From contig NHCU01000033.1 of the NCBI GenBank assembly GCA_002167365.1, positions 19,828-29,481 of the forward strand: a DNA stretch of 9,654 nt, read 5' to 3'. The stretch's first letter is position 1. Every line of letters starts with the position of its first letter. The position numbers and the translations under genes are program-made. Shown in pieces: positions 6,679-9,654 of the stretch. This DNA is from Betaproteobacteria bacterium TMED41 (GTDB taxonomy: Bacteria; Pseudomonadota; Gammaproteobacteria; Burkholderiales; Burkholderiaceae_A). The notes below the pieces were generated by a model. That model saw only the letters and a list, made by a program, of their open reading frames with translations. It did no database searches and was not told where the DNA came from.

Positions 6679-7911
6679 TTAAAAATTACCAACAAACCAA
6701 GATTTCATTCTTTTCAATACCTCAAGTAAAGAATTAGATTCTAATAGATCCTGTTCCACTTTTAGTAAGTCTTTATTAGCTTCAATAATTAAACCCACGG
6801 CAGTTGAATATCGCGGATTAGAAATCACATCTGCAAGATTCCCAGAATATTTTGGATTTGCAACTCTAACTTGTCTAAAAAAAACATCCTCTGCAAGTTC
6901 AACAATGCCAGCCAACATTGACGATCCTCCAGTCAAAACAACCCCAGAGGAAATTAATTCATCAAAACCACTTTCTCTTGTAACCTGACTAACTAAAGAA
7001 AAGAGCTCCTCTACCCTTGGTTCGATGACCGCTGCTAAAGCATTTTTGGATAACGATCTGGCAGGCCGATCTCCTAAACCAGTAACCTCAAATTCTGATC
7101 TTATTTTCACTAAAGATTGTTTGCAAATACCATGAGTTAATTTGATTGTTTCAGCCTCATTAGTAGGGGCTCTAAGAGCCATTGCAATGTCACTAGTTAT
7201 CTGGTCACCAGCAATTGGAATCACTGCTGTATGCCTGATTGCACCACCGGAAAAAATTGCAATATCGGTTGTGCCTCCCCCTATATCAATCAAAAGAGTA
7301 CCTAGGTTCTTTTCGTCCTCAGTTAGAATTGAACTACTTGACGCCAGTGGTTGAAGCACTAAATCATTTACACCTATTCCACATCTCTTAATACATTTCA
7401 TAATATTTTGTGCCGCACTAACTGCGCCTGTGACAATATGAGCTCTTACTTCTAACCTACGTCCACTCATGCCAATAGGCTCCTTAATATCCTCTTGTCC
7501 ATCGATAATAAACTCCTGCGGAAGTACATGCAGAATTTGTTGGTCTGAAGGAATATTTATTGCAGTGGCTGTTTCTATAACTCTGTCAACATCATTTTGA
7601 GATACCTCAGCATCCCTTATTGCCACCATTCCAGTAGAATTAAAACTTCTTATGTGGCTCCCAGCAATGCCGGTTGTTACCTTTTCTATTTTACAATCTG
7701 ACATCAACTCTGCTTCTTCAATTGCTGTTTTGATAGAGCTGACAGTGGAATCAATATTTATAACAACACCCTTTTTTAAACCTTTTGATTCGGCCTGACC
7801 AATTCCAATAATTGATATTTCGTTTTCTTCTTTGATTTTTGCAACAATTGCAACAATTTTGGAAGTTCCAATATCTAAGCCGACTAAGATATTTTCTGAA
7901 TCTTTTTTCAC
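6679..7911 (-). CDS. ftsA: Cell division protein FtsA
   Basis: FtsA is the actin-like ATPase that tethers FtsZ filaments to the membrane and recruits later divisome proteins. The 410-residue length is normal. The actin-fold motifs are phosphate 1 GLDIGTSK at 11-18, phosphate 2 IDIGGGTTD at 208-216 and adenosine VLTGGSS at 325-331. The family-specific 1C domain lies between about 85 and 165. The C-terminal LLEVLKRMKSWFVGNF (395-410) forms the expected amphipathic membrane-targeting helix. The start is GTG at 7911, overlapping the ftsQ stop as GTGA. GAAGAGG at 7919-7925 lies 7 bases upstream and supports it. The 4-base overlap implies translational coupling with ftsQ. Confidence 0.98.
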   Translation of the reverse strand: MKKDSENILVGLDIGTSKIVAIVAKIKEENEISIIGIGQAESKGLKKGVVINIDSTVSSIKTAIEEAELMSDCKIEKVTTGIAGSHIRSFNSTGMVAIRDAEVSQNDVDRVIETATAINIPSDQQILHVLPQEFIIDGQEDIKEPIGMSGRRLEVRAHIVTGAVSAAQNIMKCIKRCGIGVNDLVLQPLASSSSILTEDEKNLGTLLIDIGGGTTDIAIFSGGAIRHTAVIPIAGDQITSDIAMALRAPTNEAETIKLTHGICKQSLVKIRSEFEVTGLGDRPARSLSKNALAAVIEPRVEELFSLVSQVTRESGFDELISSGVVLTGGSSMLAGIVELAEDVFFRQVRVANPKYSGNLADVISNPRYSTAVGLIIEANKDLLKVEQDLLESNSLLEVLKRMKSWFVGNF

Positions 7912-8777
7912 AAAATTACCTCTTCAGGATCATGATTTTCAATGCAACTTTTTAAATCATCCTTTTTTTTGTTTGGTCTAATTGTTCGAATGTTTGATTT
8001 AGCTCTCTCCTCAAATGCAAAACCTTGGGCATAACGCAGATCAACTGAAACAAGATCTTTTTTTATTTTTTTACTAAACCACCCAACAGAATTGAAAAAA
8101 TTATCTAATCTCTCATCAATTGGTGTTTTTATATTGTCGCCTCCTAACTCCATTTTCATCCCATTCGAAAAAAAAACTTTCCAGTCATATTGGGTAGTCA
8201 GTTGTATGCCTATTAACTGTAAACCAATTAAACTAGCTTTTTTCGAAATCATACTGGCCCTATCTAATACAATTTTTCCAGTGTCAGGTGGACCATCTAG
8301 TTGGACTAACAAACATTTCTTTTCATTTTCTATTGATTCACTTTGGAGTTTTTCAAAATACAATAATTTTCCTACATCTGTGACAAACCTCCCGTCAGAC
8401 CAAACTCCAACAATATTATGCTCTATTAAACTAACTAAAATTTTATTAGGCCAAATTCTTCTAACTGTTGCTTCTTTCACCCATGGATGAGAGACAACAG
8501 ACTTATAAATTGGAGATAAATCCGAGGTAATTGCGGTCCCATTTAATTCTCTTACAACTAATTTCTTCAACTCATCATTTGTTATGTGTGGAGTATCATT
8601 TTCACTTAAATCAACAATTAAATATTTAAGGTAAAAACTTGGTTGTGAAAAAAACCAAGGAAATAAAAATACAATTAAACAGAAAACAGGAATTATTAAA
8701 ATCACTTTTGTTAACAAATCCATTGACTTTGGAGAGTTCCAAAAATTGAACAACATATCTCTGAAAGAATTAATCAT
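7908..8777 (-). CDS. ftsQ: Cell division protein FtsQ
   Basis: FtsQ is the bitopic inner-membrane protein that joins FtsB and FtsL and links the early and late divisome. The 289-residue protein has a short cytoplasmic N-terminus and one hydrophobic segment at about 22-44. A periplasmic POTRA domain follows at about 50-118, with HPWVKEATVRRIWPNKILVS as its most typical stretch (97-116). The beta domain contains GVWSDGRFVTDVGKLL (124-139) and VDLRYAQGFA (245-254). A charged tail of about 35 residues (255-289) extends beyond the last conserved strand. The ATG at 8777 overlaps the ddl stop by 8 bases, and AAGGG at 8786-8790 is 8 bases upstream. The stop overlaps ftsA. The sequence is divergent, as usual for FtsQ, but topology and position make the call firm. 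Confidence 0.96.
   Translation of the reverse strand: MINSFRDMLFNFWNSPKSMDLLTKVILIIPVFCLIVFLFPWFFSQPSFYLKYLIVDLSENDTPHITNDELKKLVVRELNGTAITSDLSPIYKSVVSHPWVKEATVRRIWPNKILVSLIEHNIVGVWSDGRFVTDVGKLLYFEKLQSESIENEKKCLLVQLDGPPDTGKIVLDRASMISKKASLIGLQLIGIQLTTQYDWKVFFSNGMKMELGGDNIKTPIDERLDNFFNSVGWFSKKIKKDLVSVDLRYAQGFAFEERAKSNIRTIRPNKKKDDLKSCIENHDPEEVIL
7919..7925 (-). promoter_or_regulatory. Shine-Dalgarno site supporting the GTG start of ftsA
   Basis: GAAGAGG sits within the last codons of ftsQ, 7 bases before the ftsA GTG at 7911. Its spacing decides in favour of the non-ATG start that overlaps the ftsQ stop codon. Confidence 0.6.
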
Positions 8778-9654
8778 TCATAGATCCCTTTTTACCAAGC
8801 GAAGCTGTCTTTAAAATTCTTAAAACTAGATCATCAAAATTAATTCCCGCTGCCTTTGCTGCTATAGGAACCAGTGAGCTTGTTGTCATTCCAGGGACTG
8901 TGTTTATCTCTATCAACTCAGGAAGACCTTTGCCATTCCACATCAAATCGACCCTAGCCCATCCCTCGCAACCTAGTGCTTCAAAAGCAAGTAGGGATGT
9001 AGACTTCATATATTTTTCAATCTTTTTTGGGATTTCAGCAGGACAAATATAATTTGTTTTATTTCCTAAGTATTTATTGTAATAATTGTATTCTCCATCT
9101 GGGGCTTTAATTTCTATAATTGGCAATGCGATTACTTTTGAATCATTTGCATCTCTTAGTAATGCACATGTAAACTCCCTCCCTTCTACAAATTTCTCAA
9201 TTAGTGCTTTTTTACAAAACTGAAAAGTTTGATCTAATGCCTTTTTAATTGATTTTTCATCACAGACTTTCACTACGCCTAATGAAGATCCCTCATCGTT
9301 AGGTTTTACAATTACAGGAAAATCGAATACAAGATCCAACGCATCCAAATTTTCTTTTGAATAGACAGTCCGAAAAGACGGAGTTTGTATTTTTAATGAT
9401 TTCCAGACCCTTTTTGTAAGAATTTTATCCATAGCCAATGCAGAGGAGGCAACACCTGAACCTGTGTATGGGATTTTTAAAGATTCTAAAATTGCTTGGC
9501 TAGTTCCATCTTCGCCAAATTTTCCATGAAGTGCGATAAAAGCCAGATCTACCTCATCATTTTTTAATTCAAAAAGTGTTCGCTCTTTCGGATCAAAAGA
9601 AAAAGCACTTATTTTATTTTGTTGCAAAGATTCTAAAATGGCTTTGCCGGACTT
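8770..9654 (-). CDS. ddl: D-alanine--D-alanine ligase Ddl (partial, N-terminus beyond the window)
   Basis: Ddl joins two D-alanines with ATP to make the dipeptide for the peptidoglycan precursor UDP-MurNAc-pentapeptide. The frame runs unbroken off the right edge: it opens with KSGKAILESLQQ, which matches the family about 20 residues after its start. A TTG at 9627 is therefore an internal codon, not the start. Counting from the window edge, 294 residues are visible, with HGKFGEDGTSQ (43-53), the ATP-grasp loop VKPNDEGSSLGV (116-127), the omega-loop region YNYYNKYL (189-196), and the metal- and substrate-binding IEINTVPGMTTSSLVP (248-263). All core motifs are present. The stop overlaps ftsQ by 8 bases. 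The DdlB-type gene just before ftsQ is the standard dcw arrangement. Confidence 0.97.
   Translation of the reverse strand, partial: KSGKAILESLQQNKISAFSFDPKERTLFELKNDEVDLAFIALHGKFGEDGTSQAILESLKIPYTGSGVASSALAMDKILTKRVWKSLKIQTPSFRTVYSKENLDALDLVFDFPVIVKPNDEGSSLGVVKVCDEKSIKKALDQTFQFCKKALIEKFVEGREFTCALLRDANDSKVIALPIIEIKAPDGEYNYYNKYLGNKTNYICPAEIPKKIEKYMKSTSLLAFEALGCEGWARVDLMWNGKGLPELIEINTVPGMTTSSLVPIAAKAAGINFDDLVLRILKTASLGKKGSMND
8786..8790 (-). promoter_or_regulatory. Shine-Dalgarno site of ftsQ
   Basis: AAGGG lies inside the last codons of ddl, 8 bases before the ftsQ ATG at 8777. It supports that start, which overlaps the ddl stop codon by 8 bases. Confidence 0.55.

Noticed and set aside
8092..8490. 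Plus-strand open frame of 132 codons opposite ftsQ
   Set aside because: Shadow of ftsQ; composition and lack of motifs argue against a real gene, and operon continuity favours ftsQ.
9625..9627. TTG codon as the start of ddl
   Set aside because: The frame continues upstream to the window edge with SGKAILES, which belongs to the conserved Ddl N-terminal region, so the gene is merely cut by the edge.
1..9654. Search by eye for mobile elements, CRISPR arrays, tRNA/rRNA genes, riboswitches, defence genes or a foreign island
   Set aside because: Nearly every base lies in recognised housekeeping genes of similar composition; no regularly spaced repeats, terminal inverted repeats or tRNA-like folds were seen.

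Overview
The window is a compact, AT-rich, gene-dense stretch of bacterial chromosome: the distal end of a division and cell-wall (dcw) cluster followed by secA and argJ. By start and stop positions only about 136 of 9654 bases lie between genes (roughly 98.6% coding). The order ddl-ftsQ-ftsA-ftsZ-peroxiredoxin-lpxC, then a divergent DUF721 (DciA-like) gene, then secA-argJ, is the order I associate with Betaproteobacteria, especially Burkholderiales. The FtsZ N-terminus (MSFEML...) and its FICANTDAQSL segment also look betaproteobacterial. The low GC and near-absence of spacers suggest a streamlined, free-living aquatic lineage; a reduced-genome symbiont is a less likely alternative. This placement is inference from gene order and motif style, not from a search.

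Layout from the right edge, in the direction of transcription of the main strand (minus): ddl (5' end cut by the window edge), ftsQ (8-base overlap with ddl), ftsA (4-base overlap with ftsQ, GTG start), ftsZ (good Shine-Dalgarno), a Prx5-type peroxiredoxin, and lpxC (GTG start, 5 bases after the peroxiredoxin). These six form one probable operon covering D-Ala-D-Ala synthesis, Z-ring assembly and anchoring, divisome assembly, peroxide removal and the committed step of lipid A synthesis. Next comes the only plus-strand gene, a small DUF721/DciA-like protein, convergent with lpxC (23-base gap) and divergent from secA (24-base gap). Finally secA (complete) and argJ (3' end cut by the left edge) run on the minus strand, separated by 16 bases, probably as a second operon.

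All recognisable enzymes keep their catalytic motifs, and I see no frameshift, pseudogene, mobile element, CRISPR array, RNA gene or foreign island. I find no convincing undescribed system. The points worth a second look are small: a perfect 10-bp hairpin early in argJ, the tight divergent and convergent junctions around the DUF721 gene with no visible terminator or Shine-Dalgarno, several start-codon decisions, and a peroxiredoxin embedded between ftsZ and lpxC.
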